A stretch of 28,773 nucleotides of DNA, from the IMG/VR virus record IMGVR_UViG_3300008263_000027, positions 1 through 28,773 of that record. One strand, written 5' to 3'. The DNA is from a virus. The notes under the pieces were generated by a model. That model had not been told where the DNA came from, ran no database searches, and was given only the letters and a program-made list of their open reading frames with translations. The position numbers and the translations under genes are program-made. This document shows positions 28,611 through 28,773 of the stretch, piece by piece. Each line of letters begins with the position of its first letter. Positions within the stretch are counted from its first letter, which is position 1.

Positions 28611-28773
28611 TTACTCATGAATTCGTATGATATGAGTAACAGTATTATCTTGTTGCTTATTAACCTCCCTTCCCCCTTGTAATGCTCCGATGCCCTGTGC
28701 ATAAAGTTCGCCTGTGCAACATTTTGAGGAGTAGGTATTGTCCTTGCATAGGCATCCTCTTTTACCTCCCTTT
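28611..28773 (-). CDS. C-terminal part of Cys-rich phage protein, cut by the window end
   Basis: A 53-codon frame enters at the right edge and ends at TAA 28613-28611. It includes KGGKRGCLCKDNTYSSKCC (1-19) and GELYAQGIGAL (21-31), the GCLCxDxTYSxxCC...QGIG pattern of small proteins encoded in head regions of Bacteroidota phages. Its four cysteines could bind a metal or form disulfides. The start is missing; the ATG at 21-19 is the likely start if the ends are joined with one T less, giving 60 residues. It lies 47 bases before the head protein at 28564. Confidence 0.75.
   Translation of the reverse strand, partial: KGGKRGCLCKDNTYSSKCCTGELYAQGIGALQGGREVNKQQDNTVTHIIRIHE

Noticed and set aside
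1-28773. tRNA genes, CRISPR arrays, insertion sequences, integrase
   Set aside because: No clover-leaf pattern with T-loop GTTCGA, no spaced direct repeats, no transposase or tyrosine/serine recombinase motif seen on either strand.

Overview
The window looks like an essentially complete, small (about 28.8 kb), tailed double-stranded DNA phage of a Bacteroidota host, most likely a flavobacterium. Three things point there. The promoters have the Bacteroidota form (TTTG, spacer, TAnnTTTG). There are no clear Shine-Dalgarno sequences. The structural proteins have the look I know from Flavobacteriia and Bacteroidia siphophages. Every convincing gene is on the minus strand, genes are tightly packed, and many stops and starts overlap as TAATG, TGATG or ATGA. 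I found no tRNA, CRISPR array, insertion sequence, integrase or convincing lysogeny repressor.

Read in the direction of transcription (high to low coordinates), the layout is as follows. The right end (28773 to 25.2 kb) is the head module: a small Cys-rich protein, two related small proteins, a scaffold-like protein, major capsid protein, a probable tail tube protein and a small virion protein. It runs into the portal and a connector (25.2-22.9 kb), two or three virion surface or tail proteins (22.9-21.7 kb) and lysis genes (holin, M15 endolysin; 21.7-20.4 kb). A terminator at 20.35 kb closes this transcript. Directly beyond it, a promoter at 20.26 kb opens the early region: small accessory genes, a stand-alone DnaA domain IV protein, a replication initiator-like protein, a RecA-fold helicase and NinG. 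Two more promoters (16.4 and 15.5 kb) serve further early genes, including an ERF annealing protein and a PD-(D/E)XK nuclease. After a terminator at 13.25 kb come an HTH-like protein, a sigma factor, a HAD-domain protein, a ParB-methyltransferase fusion and the terminase (13.2-8.6 kb). The left part holds the tail genes: a chaperone-like gene with a probable -1 frameshift, tail completion proteins, two large baseplate-like proteins and the tape measure. The XkdF-type head protease and a jelly-roll-like surface protein follow.

The protease lies at the far left and the scaffold and capsid genes at the far right, so the head module is split by the window ends. A start codon at positions 21-19, overlapping the stop of the previous gene, would join the reading frame entering at 28773 if one T is removed from the T run at the join. 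The window is therefore probably a whole circular or circularly permuted genome opened inside a 60-codon gene. Transcription then runs once around the circle, from the promoter at 20.26 kb to the terminator at 20.35 kb.

The points most worth a second look are the nine-T frameshift site in the tail chaperone gene, the one-base junction anomaly, an intergenic RNA element with two hairpins whose loops are complementary (18.53-18.62 kb), a repeat and G-tract region inside the initiator gene that could be the replication origin, and a shared N-terminal motif in consecutive head proteins. Family assignments come from reading motifs by eye; no database search was run.
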